Positions 17,833 through 26,652 of a DNA stretch of 64,000 nucleotides are shown in pieces; position 1 is the first letter of the stretch, and each line of letters starts with the position of its first letter. The notes under the pieces were generated by a model, which had not been told where the DNA came from, ran no database searches, and saw only the letters and a program-made list of their open reading frames with translations. Both the position numbers and the translations under genes were made by a program. Source of the stretch: Cohnella zeiphila. Lineage in GTDB: Bacteria > Bacillota > Bacilli > Paenibacillales > Paenibacillaceae. The DNA lies in the NCBI RefSeq assembly GCF_014212055.1, contig NZ_JACJVO010000052.1:1-64000 (forward strand), given 5' to 3'.

Positions 17833-18789
17833 TCAGGAAGACACCTCATCCGTTACCGCGCCTGACGGCCGCAGCTTGCGAAGCCGTTCGGCCGCTCGGG
17901 CGACCGCAAGCGGCAGCTTCAGCTCCCGCCCCAGCTTCAATGCCTGCTCGTAATCGTCGATCGCCTGCCGCGTTTCCCCCCGGGCGGCGCGCAAATCCCC
18001 GAGGAGGAGCAGGGAGGAAGAAGCCGCCCGCTTGATCCCCAGCCGCTCGGCAAGCTCGTAAGCTTCGTTCGCGTGATTCCAGGCTTCCTCCGTTCGATCC
18101 AGCCGCATGAAGATTTCGCTTGCCAGCAGGTGGTCGAGCGGCAGGTGCGGCCGGAAACCGGACTCTTCTCGCAGGGCCAAAGCCTTCAGGGCGAACGGGA
18201 GCGCCCGCTCGAGATCCCCTTCGATCAGGCAATGAAAGGCCATGTGCCGGGTCGGCTCGGCTTTCTCCCGGATGAAAGCTCCCCGGTCGGCGATCCGGTA
18301 AGCCTCTTCGTAGCGTTCCATGGCTTCGTCGTGCCGCTGCCGGCGTTCGTATACCGTGCCGATCAGAAACTGCGATTCGCTCGTTCCTCTGGCGTCCCCG
18401 AGTTCCTCGCGCAGACTCAGCGCCCGCTGCTGCAGATCGAGCGACTCCGCGAAGGAATCGTCGGCGAATTGAATGGACTCGGCCGCGTTCAATTCCGCGA
18501 AATAATGGGCTTGCCCGAGGAGGCTCAGCGCATCGGCCAGGCTCGCCCGGTCCCCGAGCCGCTCGGCCAGCTGCCGGGCTTCGCCAAGCAAAGCCAGCAG
18601 CGGGGCGGGATCGGCGTTGCGGTTGACCGTGTCGAGGGTGCGGATGCGGCCTTCCGCGAGCAGCAGAGCGAGAAGCGGGGCACCGTCTTCGGCGCGTGGC
18701 CGGGCTTCGTGCAGCAGGTCCAGCGCTTCGCGGGTTCGGCCCAGGGCATGCAAAGCTTCGGCGTCGCGGCAGATCAAGTCGATTTTCAT
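17833..18789 (-). CDS. Tetratricopeptide-repeat protein
   Basis: The 318-residue protein is almost wholly helical, with several TPR-like units. Clear ones are GTVYERRQRHDEAMERYEEAYRIAD, LIEGDLERALPFALKALALREE, FMRLDRTEEAWNHANEAYELAE and GDLRAARGETRQAIDDYEQALKL. No enzymatic domain, signal peptide or DNA-binding domain is seen. It is probably a cytosolic protein-interaction scaffold. It is divergent from the TetR gene at 18939, which might control it. Confidence 0.8.
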   Translation of the reverse strand: MKIDLICRDAEALHALGRTREALDLLHEARPRAEDGAPLLALLLAEGRIRTLDTVNRNADPAPLLALLGEARQLAERLGDRASLADALSLLGQAHYFAELNAAESIQFADDSFAESLDLQQRALSLREELGDARGTSESQFLIGTVYERRQRHDEAMERYEEAYRIADRGAFIREKAEPTRHMAFHCLIEGDLERALPFALKALALREESGFRPHLPLDHLLASEIFMRLDRTEEAWNHANEAYELAERLGIKRAASSSLLLLGDLRAARGETRQAIDDYEQALKLGRELKLPLAVARAAERLRKLRPSGAVTDEVSS

Positions 18790-18938
18790 AAAGGGTCCCC
18801 TTTCGAAACCGGGTGAATTGGACTACGATAGGAGAGTAAACCGGAACGGGCGGCTCGGACAATCGTCAATCGCGCCGCCGTGTTCAAAAAACGACAGTCG
18901 CAAGAAATTGTCGCGTTAAGCTGGAGGAGGAGAACCGG

Positions 18939-19520
18939 ATGGCCGAAGATCGGACGCGGGAGGACCGGCGCGTTCGCCGGACGCGCCAACTGCTGCGGGA
19001 CGGATTCGTCGATGCGATGCGGGAGAAAGGGTTCGCCGCGGTCAGCGTGCAGGATATCGCCGATCGGGCGAACGTCCATCGGGGAACGTTCTATATTCAT
19101 TACGCGGACAAGTACATGCTGCTGGACGAGGTCGTCCGCGAGAACTTCAGGCGGCATTTGGCCGCTTCCTTGCCGCCGGACGCAGGCTGGAGCCGGGAAG
19201 CGGTACGCCGGCTCGCGCTGGCGGTTCTCGCCGGTCTCGAGAGCAAGTACCGGCACCGCGGACCTCCTTCGCGCTTGCCGGTGGCGGAGCTGGAACTGGC
19301 GATGCGGGAGGAGCTGTTCGCTTTTTTGCGCGAATGGATGGAGCGGGAACCGGCGTGCGGGAATGCCGGCGTCCCCGTCGGGGATGCGGCGAACGTCGCC
19401 GGCTGGGCGATCTTCGGGGCGGCGCTGCAGTGGAGCCGCGAGCCTCGGCGGACGCCCGCGGAACAAGCGGCGGAAGCGATCGCGGCCGTGGTGACGGAAG
19501 GAATCGGACAAGCCCGATGA
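18939..19520 (+). CDS. TetR/AcrR-family transcriptional regulator
   Basis: The 193-residue protein has a TetR N-terminal HTH (residues about 10-60, with FAAVSVQDIADRANVHRGTFYIHYADKYMLLDEV) and a helical C-terminal ligand domain of the short TetR_C_7-like type. GGAGGAG precedes the ATG. Candidate targets are the divergent TPR gene and the ABC exporter further downstream; there is no direct evidence for either. Confidence 0.85.
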   Translation: MAEDRTREDRRVRRTRQLLRDGFVDAMREKGFAAVSVQDIADRANVHRGTFYIHYADKYMLLDEVVRENFRRHLAASLPPDAGWSREAVRRLALAVLAGLESKYRHRGPPSRLPVAELELAMREELFAFLREWMEREPACGNAGVPVGDAANVAGWAIFGAALQWSREPRRTPAEQAAEAIAAVVTEGIGQAR

Positions 19521-19546
19521 TTCGACGAAAGCCGTCCGGCATGGTA

Positions 19547-19562
19547 TACTGTGTATGTAATA
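19547..19562 (+). promoter_or_regulatory. Operator-like sequence upstream of the second tetR gene
   Basis: TACTGTGTATGTAATA overlaps a TATACT element at 19545-19550. It matches 13 of 16 bases of the inverted repeat TATTGTGTATACAATA in the ABC-exporter promoter (22194-22209). A shared site suggests that the TetR protein controls both itself and the exporter. Confidence 0.55.
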
Positions 19563-19625
19563 AACAATTTTAAGCGAAAACGATGTCGGATTATCGGCGG
19601 GAACGCAGGCGGGAGGACGATCGCG

Positions 19626-20408
19626 ATGCCGGATAACGGTCATTTGGATGACGAGGTTTTGAAAAGCCTGCCGAACGGCGTGGCGCTCAGCTGGGGGCTG
19701 GGCAAGAAGTCGACGAGAGGACCGAAAGGCGAGCTCAGCATTCCGAAGATCGTCGACGCGGCGATCCGGATCGCCGACGAGGAAGGGCTGGCCGCGGTGT
19801 CCATGAACCGGGTGGCGTCTTCGCTCGGCTTCACGACGATGTCGCTTTATCGATACGTCAACAGCAAGGACGACCTGATTCTGCTCATGCAGAACGCCGT
19901 TTGTTACGCCCCGATTCCCCCGGAGCAGCCGGACTGGCGCGAAGAGATGCGGTCGTACGTGCGGGTGTGCATTCAGGTGTTCCGCGACCACCCTTGGTTC
20001 GGGGACGTCCCGATTACGAGCGTTCCGCTGACGCCCGGCAACCTGAGAATCGTCGACTGGGGGCTGCGCTCGATGCGCGATTTTCCTCTGACCGATTACG
20101 AGAAAATGTCGATCGTGCTGCTGCTGAGCGGCTATTCGCGATCGTGCGGGATGATCATGAGGGATATGGACAAGGCGATTCAGGCGGGGGCCCGTCCCGA
20201 GACGATTAAAGGCATGGATTACAGCGCGGCGCTGAAGCGGCTTGTGAAGCGGGACGAATACCCGCACTTTTATCCCGTCTTGATATCGGGAGCTTATACC
20301 GAAGATAACCCGGAGGACAATGGGGTCATCGACGATTTCGACTTCGGCTTGGAGCGAATCCTCGACGGAATCCAAGTCTATCTGGACCGCAAGGGCGTCA
20401 AAGCCTGA
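19626..20408 (+). CDS. TetR-family regulator with a tetracycline-repressor-type C-terminal domain
   Basis: The 260-residue protein has its HTH at about residues 30-85 (LSIPKIVDAAIRIADEEGLAAVSMNRVASSLGFTTMSLYRYVNSKDDL). A long helical effector domain of the TetR_C type follows, seen in regulators of drug exporters. ATG at 19626 follows GGGAGGACGATCGCG and fits the family start better than an upstream in-frame GTG at 19551, which would lie inside the operator-like sequence. It converges on the ABC exporter genes, whose promoter carries a near-identical operator, so it is probably their local repressor. Confidence 0.87.
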   Translation: MPDNGHLDDEVLKSLPNGVALSWGLGKKSTRGPKGELSIPKIVDAAIRIADEEGLAAVSMNRVASSLGFTTMSLYRYVNSKDDLILLMQNAVCYAPIPPEQPDWREEMRSYVRVCIQVFRDHPWFGDVPITSVPLTPGNLRIVDWGLRSMRDFPLTDYEKMSIVLLLSGYSRSCGMIMRDMDKAIQAGARPETIKGMDYSAALKRLVKRDEYPHFYPVLISGAYTEDNPEDNGVIDDFDFGLERILDGIQVYLDRKGVKA

Positions 20409-20414
20409 ACGAAG

Positions 20415-20455
20415 TAAAAACCAACCCGCGGACGCGTCCGCGGGTTGGTTTAATA
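20415..20455. terminator. Bidirectional terminator between tetR and ABC permease
   Basis: AACCAACCCGCGGACG pairs with CGTCCGCGGGTTGGTT in a long perfect stem (20419-20450). A-rich sequence flanks the 5' side and TTTAATAA the 3' side, so it can stop both convergent units. Confidence 0.8.
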
Positions 20456-20456
20456 A

Positions 20457-21263
20457 TCAGCGTCTTCCCGCTTTGCGGCCGAACGTCCAGACGGACCAGA
20501 CGAGCGCGACCGCAAGAAGAAGGAGGCACCAGCCGACGGCCAGCCAGCCTTGATGGTGAAGGGGCGCATCGGTAAGCAGGCCGCGAATCGTCTCGATGAT
20601 CGGGGTGAACGGCTGGTTGTCCGCGACCCCTTGCAGCCACTTCGGCATCGTATCGGTCTCGACGAAGGCGCTGGAGAGATAAGGAAGGAACAGGAGGATG
20701 AAGCCGTAGCTGCCTGCGGCGGTCGGGCTGCCGGCCACCAGACCGATCGCGGCGAACAGCCAGGTGATCGTGAAGATGAACAGCGCGATCAGGCCGATCG
20801 CCTCGAGCCATTGGAGAGGCCCTGCGCTCGGATGGAAGCCGACGAGCATCGCGACGCCGAACACGATTCCTGTCGTGATCAGATTGCGGAGCAAGCTGGC
20901 GACGACGTGGCCGGTGACGACGCTCATGCTGCGGATCGGCATCGTGCGGAACCGGTCGATGATGCCGCCCGTCATGTCGAGGGCTACGTCCGCGGCGGTG
21001 GAGGACGATCCGAAGCCTGCGCACAGCAGGATAATGCCGGGCACGACGTAGTCCACGTAGTTCCCGCTCGGGTCGAGGGCGCCGCCGAACACGTACGTGA
21101 ACAACAGCATGAGCATGACCGGCAGCGCGATGGCCATGATCATGGCATCCGCGTTGCGAAGGCTGAGGCGGACGCTTCGTCCGATAAAGACGGCGTTCGT
21201 CGCGCCGAATGATGCGGTTCGGTCTTGGGATGCGAGGGATGAGGACGATGCGGTCGTGATCAT
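20457..21263 (-). CDS. ABC-2 type drug exporter permease (DrrB-like)
   Basis: The 268-residue membrane protein has six predicted spans and the ABC2 layout: a cytoplasmic N-terminus, then LPVMLMLLFTYVFGGAL, and the mid-protein LDMTGGIIDRFRTMPIRSMSVVTGHV, a conserved DrrB/NodJ-type segment. Its ATG overlaps the stop of the ATPase gene (ATGA), so the two are translationally coupled. It probably exports a hydrophobic antibiotic-like compound. The substrate is unknown. Confidence 0.88.
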   Translation of the reverse strand: MITTASSSSLASQDRTASFGATNAVFIGRSVRLSLRNADAMIMAIALPVMLMLLFTYVFGGALDPSGNYVDYVVPGIILLCAGFGSSSTAADVALDMTGGIIDRFRTMPIRSMSVVTGHVVASLLRNLITTGIVFGVAMLVGFHPSAGPLQWLEAIGLIALFIFTITWLFAAIGLVAGSPTAAGSYGFILLFLPYLSSAFVETDTMPKWLQGVADNQPFTPIIETIRGLLTDAPLHHQGWLAVGWCLLLLAVALVWSVWTFGRKAGRR

Positions 21264-22147
21264 AAGGTTGCCTCCTCCTTAGGATTGGCGGTAAGAGCCA
21301 GGAAAACGTCATCCAGGCTCGGCTTACGAATGCCGATCTTGGTATCCTGCGGAACCGTCAAGGCGACCTCGCCCAGAAGGTGACGAATATCCTGAATGCC
21401 GCCCGAGGTCGGCAGCGTGCGGATCACTTCGTCCGCGGCGTTTCGCAGCTCGATCACCTCGCCGCCGATGCGCGCCTTCAGCTCCTGGGCCGTGCCGAGC
21501 GCCACGATGCGTCCGCCGCCCATCACCGCGATCGTGTCGGCGAGCTGGTCGGCTTCCTCCAGATACTGCGTGGTAAGGAAGATGGTCATCCCTTGCTCGC
21601 GAAGCTTCAAGATCATTTCCCACAACGCGCGCCTGCTGATCGTATCCAGTCCGGTCGTCGGTTCGTCCAGGAAGAGCACCGGCTTCGGAACGACCAGGCT
21701 GATGGCCAGATCCAGCCGGCGGCGCATGCCTCCCGAGAACGTCTTGACTTTCTTGCGGGCGGATTCGACCAGATCGAACTGCCGGAGCAGCTCCCGAGCC
21801 CTTGCGGACGCTTCCGCGGCCGTCAGGCCGGACAATCTCCCCATCATGCGAAGGTTTTCTTCCGGGGTCAGCATCTCGTCAACGGCCGCGAACTGTCCGG
21901 TGAGGCTGATGGACTTTTTCACGCCGTTTTTGTCCGATACGATATCGCGGCCCGCTACTTTCGCGACTCCTTCGTCCGGCGCCGTCAGCGTGGAGAGGAT
22001 GTTGATCAGCGTTGTTTTGCCCGCACCGTTCGGGCCCAGCAGCGCGAAGATGGTGCCTGCCGGCACTTTCAGGTTGACGCCTTTCAGGACGGCTTGACTG
22101 CCGAATCGCTTCTGCAAGCCCGTCACTTCGATAGCCGGTTGGGACAT
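21260..22147 (-). CDS. ABC transporter ATP-binding protein (DrrA-like)
   Basis: The 295-residue ATPase has Walker A GPNGAGKTT (about residue 40), the Q-loop TGQFAAVDEMLTPEENL, signature FSGGMRRRLDLA, Walker B PVLFLDEPTTGLD and the H-loop variant TTQYLEEAD, all typical of the daunorubicin-resistance DrrA branch. ATG at 22147 is chosen because AAGGAGCTGACGAC precedes it. It is paired with the permease gene. The promoter contains an operator matching that of the nearby tetR gene. Confidence 0.9.
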   Translation of the reverse strand: MSQPAIEVTGLQKRFGSQAVLKGVNLKVPAGTIFALLGPNGAGKTTLINILSTLTAPDEGVAKVAGRDIVSDKNGVKKSISLTGQFAAVDEMLTPEENLRMMGRLSGLTAAEASARARELLRQFDLVESARKKVKTFSGGMRRRLDLAISLVVPKPVLFLDEPTTGLDTISRRALWEMILKLREQGMTIFLTTQYLEEADQLADTIAVMGGGRIVALGTAQELKARIGGEVIELRNAADEVIRTLPTSGGIQDIRHLLGEVALTVPQDTKIGIRKPSLDDVFLALTANPKEEATL

Positions 22148-22189
22148 GTCGTCAGCTCCTTGTTTTTTCGAACTGTTGATGATGTAAAC

Positions 22190-22218
22190 AGTATATTGTG
22201 TATACAATAAAATTGCAA
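22190..22218 (-). promoter_or_regulatory. ABC-exporter promoter with embedded TetR-type operator
   Basis: On the minus strand TTGCAA (22218-22213) and TATACT (22195-22190) are separated by exactly 17 bp. The inverted repeat TATTGT-GTAT-ACAATA (22194-22209) fills the spacer, so a bound repressor would block RNA polymerase. The repeat resembles the sequence upstream of the tetR gene at 19626. Confidence 0.7.
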
Positions 22219-22344
22219 CCCTCTTTTTGCGTGCCTCTCTCCGCCGCGGTCCTTGACGAACGGAAACGCGGTTCTTTAAGATGGGAGTAAGCGAAAGCGG
22301 CCGCCATCCGCCGGATCGCGCCATTATCGGAAAGGGGAGGCGTC

Positions 22345-22986
22345 ATGGAAGTCAGCGAACCGAGAGATCACCCGACATCGCTAAGCGAGCATATTTATCT
22401 ATCCCTCAAAAGGAAGATTATGAAGGGAGAGCTTCCGCCGGGCCACCGGCTCCTCGTGCTGGACATCGCCAAGACGTTCGAGGTCAGCCAGGCGCCCGTT
22501 CGGGAAGCGCTGGAGCGCCTGAAGCAGGAGGGGCTGATCGTCGGCCGGATGAACAAGGGATCGGCCGTATCCGAGATCACGACGGGCGAGATCCGCGATA
22601 TTTACGAGCTTCGGCTGATGATCGAGGGGCAGGCGCTGCGGGCGATGATGCTCTCGCAGACGCCGGAGGACATCGCGTATTTGGAGCAAATTCTCGAGCG
22701 GATGAAGCAGGCGATCGACGAGAACGATTCGTACCGGCTGGTCGACCTGGACATGCAGTTTCACGGCTATTTTTACCGGCGATCCGGCAACGCGCTTCTG
22801 CTGGACATCTGGAACGGGATCAAGTCGAAGATCATGCGGTTCATCACCGTGACGAACCGGGACCATCCGGGGTACAGCATTCCGAATTCGCACGCCGAAT
22901 TGCTGGCCATCATTCGCTCGGGCGACATCGACCGCGCGGTGGATAAGCTGCTGAGGGGCTTCAAGTTTTATAAAAATTATACGTGA
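22345..22986 (+). CDS. GntR-family regulator, FadR subfamily
   Basis: The 213-residue protein has an N-terminal GntR winged HTH (SEHIYLSLKRKIMKGELPPGHRLLVLDIAKTFEVSQAPVREALERLKQEGLIV). The helical FCD effector domain begins at about residue 85 and has the metal-ligand region LDMQFHGYFY and HAELLAIIRSGD. GGGGAGG precedes the ATG. FCD-type GntR proteins usually sense sugar acids or carboxylates, which fits the carbohydrate genes that follow. The direct target is unclear. Confidence 0.88.
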   Translation: MEVSEPRDHPTSLSEHIYLSLKRKIMKGELPPGHRLLVLDIAKTFEVSQAPVREALERLKQEGLIVGRMNKGSAVSEITTGEIRDIYELRLMIEGQALRAMMLSQTPEDIAYLEQILERMKQAIDENDSYRLVDLDMQFHGYFYRRSGNALLLDIWNGIKSKIMRFITVTNRDHPGYSIPNSHAELLAIIRSGDIDRAVDKLLRGFKFYKNYT

Positions 22987-23040
22987 CTTCGCATTTCGGC
23001 ATATTCAAAACGAGCCGGAACCCGTATAATAAAAATGAAA

Positions 23041-23058
23041 ATTATCGATAATCGATAA
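23041..23058. promoter_or_regulatory. Palindromic ATCGATAA repeat upstream of the AraC gene
   Basis: TTATCGAT-A-ATCGATAA forms a 17-bp inverted repeat (23042-23058) about 70 bp before the AraC-type gene start. It is a plausible operator, but no regulator can be assigned. Confidence 0.35.
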
Positions 23059-23129
23059 TCTGCCGGTATCGATCCGAGAGACGGCTCTCCTCGGGACGGA
23101 AGGAGCGCCGCGTTTCCTGCGAAGGGGGA

Positions 23130-24299
23130 ATGAGCGTGCATGTAAGCGAAAGGCTGTACCCGGACGAGGTGTTGCTTGAGCTGGCGCGAGACCGTTTGTT
23201 CCGGGAGTTGCTGACGAGCGAGGAGCCGGGCTGGCCGGAGCGGCTGTTCGGGATGAAGCTGTGGAAATCGTTCGCTTTTCCGACTTTGGCGGTAATGGAA
23301 CCCGCGGGGGTTGCGGGGGAGGAGGGCGAGCGTAGACGATACGCCGCGAAGATCGGCGAGGAGCTTCGGAAGTACGCGGAGGAGAGCGGCGCGGTCTTCC
23401 TGGACGAGGAAGGGCGGGTCGGCCTGCTGTTCTCGTGGGTATCCAAGGAGGCGCTGGAGGAGCTGCACGGCCGGATGAGCTGCCGGTTCGCGCATCCGAT
23501 CAACCTTGGCGTCGGCCTTCCGTGCAACAGGCTGTCGGAGCTGCACCACTCTTACCGCCAGGCGGTTCGCGCGCTCGACGATATTTTTTACCGCGGCGCG
23601 GGCCGGGTCGTTTATTTTAACGAATTGGGCAGCTATCGGCGGATCGGCGAATATCCTTATGCGCAAGAGCGGGAGCTGTTCGAGCGGGCGAGGGCGGAGG
23701 AAGGGGACGCGGAAAAGGCGGTGGACGATTTTTACGCGTCCCTGCTGGAAGCGGGGCCGCTCGACCGATCGAACGTCGACGAGCTGACTATTCGTCTGCT
23801 GGTCGGATTGGAGCAGCGGGCGCATGCCGAAGCCGAAGGAGAAGGCGTGCTTCGCAGCCTACCGAGCTGCGACCTGCTGTCGATCGCGCGAATGGAAACG
23901 CTTCAGGACATCAAAAAGTACGTAACCGGGCTGCTTCGGACCTGGCTGGAGGGATCGTCCTTCGGCCCTCGCGACCGCCAGAGCGTCGTGATCAAGCAGA
24001 CGATCGAATATATGAAGCGGGATTTTGAAGGGGCTACGCTTCATAACACGGCGGAGAAGGTTCATATGACGCCGACTTACTTAAGCGCGTTGTTCAAGAG
24101 CAGCACCGGCAAGACGTTCATCGAGCAGCTGACCGACATTCGGATCGAGAAGGCGAAGCAGATGCTGAAGGGGACCTGCCTGAAAAACTACGAAGTCGCG
24201 GAAAAAGTCGGCTATAAGGATCCGCGTTACTTCAGTCAGATTTTCAAAAAGAAAGTCGGATTGTCGCCAAGCGAATACCGCGAATCGGCGGCGATCTGA
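23130..24299 (+). CDS. AraC-family regulator, YesN-like without a receiver domain
   Basis: The 389-residue protein resembles the region downstream of the receiver in Paenibacillus YesN-type response regulators. It has a middle domain with LSELHHSYRQAVRALDDIFYRGAGRVVYFNELG and a C-terminal double HTH (about residues 290-385, with TPTYLSALFKSSTGKTF and YEVAEKVGYKDPRYFSQIFKKKVGLSPSEYR). No phosphoacceptor receiver domain is present, so it is not a classical two-component regulator. It probably controls the carbohydrate genes immediately downstream. Confidence 0.85.
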   Translation: MSVHVSERLYPDEVLLELARDRLFRELLTSEEPGWPERLFGMKLWKSFAFPTLAVMEPAGVAGEEGERRRYAAKIGEELRKYAEESGAVFLDEEGRVGLLFSWVSKEALEELHGRMSCRFAHPINLGVGLPCNRLSELHHSYRQAVRALDDIFYRGAGRVVYFNELGSYRRIGEYPYAQERELFERARAEEGDAEKAVDDFYASLLEAGPLDRSNVDELTIRLLVGLEQRAHAEAEGEGVLRSLPSCDLLSIARMETLQDIKKYVTGLLRTWLEGSSFGPRDRQSVVIKQTIEYMKRDFEGATLHNTAEKVHMTPTYLSALFKSSTGKTFIEQLTDIRIEKAKQMLKGTCLKNYEVAEKVGYKDPRYFSQIFKKKVGLSPSEYRESAAI

Positions 24300-24324
24300 C
24301 GGAAGACGCGCCAGAATCGGAACG

Positions 24325-24367
24325 GAGGGGCTGTCCGGAATCTTATGCGGACAGACCTCTTTTTTTT
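24325..24367 (+). terminator. Rho-independent terminator of the AraC-type gene
   Basis: GAGGGGCTGTCCG pairs with CGGACAGACCTC around a 10-base loop. Eight T follow, 26 bp past the stop codon. Confidence 0.85.
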
Positions 24368-24370
24368 CGG

Positions 24371-24399
24371 TTGACAGGAAGCCCGCCATCCTTTATTCT
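24371..24399 (+). promoter_or_regulatory. Sigma-A-type promoter of the 24.5-kb carbohydrate unit
   Basis: TTGACA (24371-24376) and TATTCT (24394-24399) have an optimal 17-bp spacer. The expected start site near 24406 falls at the edge of two adjoining palindromes, so repression at initiation is likely. Confidence 0.75.
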
Positions 24400-24405
24400 T
24401 TTCGT

Positions 24406-24431
24406 GTAATCGATTACGTAAACGTTTACAT
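24406..24431. promoter_or_regulatory. Adjoining palindromes, the second a cre-like box
   Basis: GTAATCGATTAC (24406-24417) abuts GTAAACGTTTAC (24418-24429). Read on the minus strand, the second is ATGTAAACGTTTACG, which fits the CcpA cre consensus (WTGNAANCGNWNNCW) except at the last base. The 13-mer TAAACGTTTACAT recurs upstream of the sugar ABC operon at 42294. A third palindrome, GCAATCGATTGC, lies at 24487-24498. Confidence 0.6.
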
Positions 24432-24525
24432 AATCTTTTCGATAATCGCGCCGATAATTCCGGCAGTTACGAAATTCACTTGATATGCAATCGATTGCAG
24501 AAAAATACGTTGAGGAGTTGACGTC

Positions 24526-26556
24526 TTGAACCAGCTGCCGCTTTCTTTTTCCCCGGCCGAACGGTTTATCCGAAAGATTGCCGCCAATTCGCTGGGAGCT
24601 TGCCCGCCGACGGCGGAAGTTCACGCCGTGGACGACCATACGGTCCGATATACGATCGCCTTTTCGCTGTCCGAAGAGGTCAGGCAGGACGATTGGCAAC
24701 TGCGGATCGAGCCATCGTTCGAGCCGAGCTTCCATTGGGCCCCGCACCTGACGCCGACGGACCGCCACGTGATCGATCAGCACGTTTTCCGCTCGCCCGC
24801 CTTGATCGTTCACGACGGACGGCGAATGCTGGCGCTGGTTCCGGATTTGGACCTGCTGACGGCCGGCTCGCCGGTTCGCTGGTACTTGGATCTGGACGCC
24901 GAGCGCAACCGGCTGACGCTGGGCATGAGCCGCAGCGAAGTGACGGAGCACGTGCTGTTCGAGCGGGCTCCGGGGGCGGTTTACCCGGCCGGAACGGTCC
25001 GGATCGGCTTCTACCTGATGGCGTTCGAGGACGAGCGGGCGCTTCGCGATCCGTGGCGTCCGGTTCTGGCGTTCTTGTGGTCCAGCTGGGGAACGAAGCG
25101 GTTCCGCCAAGGGGCGCCCGAGATCGGGCCGATGAGCCGATACGTTCGGCATACGTACGATTGGGCGTTTAAGCACTGGGAGGATATCGTCTGGCAGGAG
25201 TTCGAGCTGAACGGCCGAAAGGTGGGAGCGCCGGCATTTATCGTCGACGTGAGCCAAAGTCCCAACTACCCCGGCATCGCGAGCGAGCGGGAAAGCCGTT
25301 CGATCTGGAACCAGGCGTGGTTCAGCTCGCTTCGATCGGCAATCGGATTGTACCGTTTCGGCCGGTCGACAGGCGACGAGGACCTGGTCCGGAGGGCGCT
25401 GCTGACGAAAGAGCTGGCTCTTGCCGCTCCGATGGACGGAGGTTTTTTCCCGACGGTGATCGCGACGGAGATGGAGGAGGCAACCGTGGACGGCCAATCC
25501 ATCAACCGCTCCAAAGGATGGAAAACCGCGTTTTGGGGCAACTCGAACCGCAATCCCGTGCTCCCGTGGGGGTCCATCGGGCAAGCCCCCTATCATGTGC
25601 TCGATATGAGCTGGACTTGTCTTCTCATGCTCCGCTGGTACGAGGAGTTGGAGCCGGATCCTCGGCTTTTGGCTTATGCGGAGCATTACGCGGAAGCGCT
25701 GATGTCCCTGCAGGACGAAGACGGCTTTTTCCCCGCTTGGCTGGAGCGGGAGGGGATGCAGCCGATCGAAGTTTTGGCGCAGTCGCCGGAGACGTCGCTG
25801 TCGGTCACTTTTCTGCTCAAGCTGCACGAGCTGCATCCGGACGGAGATTATTTGACGCCGGCCCTGAAGGCGATGGATGCCGTGCTGGAGCACATCGTGC
25901 CGGTCGGCCGCTGGGAGGATTTCGAGACGTACTGGTCCTGTTGCGGTTACGGCCGGCCGGATCTGGTCGGCAGAAAAGTTGCGCGCAACGATATGTTCAA
26001 GCAATGCAATTTCTCGACGTTCTGGACGGCGGAGGCGCTTCTGGGCTGTTACAAGGCGACCGGCGAGGAGCGCTATCTGGCCGCGGGACGGACCTGCCTG
26101 GACGAGATGCTCATGACGCAGGCGTCCTGGCAGCCGCCGTACATCCCGATCGAAGCGCTCGGAGGCTTCGGCGTCATGAACGCGGACGGAGAATGGAACG
26201 ACGCGCGTCAGAGCCTGTTCGCCGAACTGATTCTGGAGTACGGGATGGAGCTGGATCAGCCCGAATACATCGAGCGGGGGATCGCCGCATTGCGCGCGTC
26301 CTTCGTCATGATGTACTGTCCCGAGAACGTCAAAACCCGGGAGCAGTGGGAGAAGGCGTATCCTTTTTTCAACGAGAAGGATTACGGCTTCATGATGGAA
26401 AATTACGGCCACGGCGGCGAAGTCAACGCGGAAGGGCTCGGCATGGGCACGTTCACGATCTACGACTGGGGCAACGGCGCCACCGCGGAAGCTTATCTTC
26501 GCATTCTCGAGCATCACGGGGAAATTTTGCGGGAGCGTTACGGCTGGGAGATCTGA
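24526..26556 (+). CDS. Cytosolic alpha/alpha-barrel-like protein of unknown specificity (possible glycosidase)
   Basis: The 676-residue protein has no signal peptide. The first 210 residues look beta-rich. From about residue 230 it shows repeated helical pairs rich in Trp, Tyr and acidic residues (WNQAWFSSLRSAIGLYRFGR, MSWTCLLMLRWYEELEPDPRLLAYAEHYAEALMSLQDEDGFF, FSTFWTAEALLGCYKATGEERYLAAGRTCLDEM), reminiscent of six-hairpin glycosidases. I cannot place it in a named GH family. Translation probably starts at TTG 24526 behind GAGGAG. It is the first gene after a regulated promoter and precedes a secreted DUF4185 protein. Confidence 0.75.
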   Translation: MNQLPLSFSPAERFIRKIAANSLGACPPTAEVHAVDDHTVRYTIAFSLSEEVRQDDWQLRIEPSFEPSFHWAPHLTPTDRHVIDQHVFRSPALIVHDGRRMLALVPDLDLLTAGSPVRWYLDLDAERNRLTLGMSRSEVTEHVLFERAPGAVYPAGTVRIGFYLMAFEDERALRDPWRPVLAFLWSSWGTKRFRQGAPEIGPMSRYVRHTYDWAFKHWEDIVWQEFELNGRKVGAPAFIVDVSQSPNYPGIASERESRSIWNQAWFSSLRSAIGLYRFGRSTGDEDLVRRALLTKELALAAPMDGGFFPTVIATEMEEATVDGQSINRSKGWKTAFWGNSNRNPVLPWGSIGQAPYHVLDMSWTCLLMLRWYEELEPDPRLLAYAEHYAEALMSLQDEDGFFPAWLEREGMQPIEVLAQSPETSLSVTFLLKLHELHPDGDYLTPALKAMDAVLEHIVPVGRWEDFETYWSCCGYGRPDLVGRKVARNDMFKQCNFSTFWTAEALLGCYKATGEERYLAAGRTCLDEMLMTQASWQPPYIPIEALGGFGVMNADGEWNDARQSLFAELILEYGMELDQPEYIERGIAALRASFVMMYCPENVKTREQWEKAYPFFNEKDYGFMMENYGHGGEVNAEGLGMGTFTIYDWGNGATAEAYLRILEHHGEILRERYGWEI

Positions 26557-26652
26557 CCGGCCGCCGGAAGCGGGAACCGAGAGGAGGTGGGAGGCAGGAG
26601 ACGCGGAAGGAGTTTGCGGCAGCCATTTTGACTCGAACCTTGGAGGGATGAC

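Noticed and set aside
18891..18914. CGACA-N12-TGTCG as an operator for the TetR at 18939
   Set aside because: Five-bp arms with a wide spacer are too weak in GC-rich DNA to call without a second copy.
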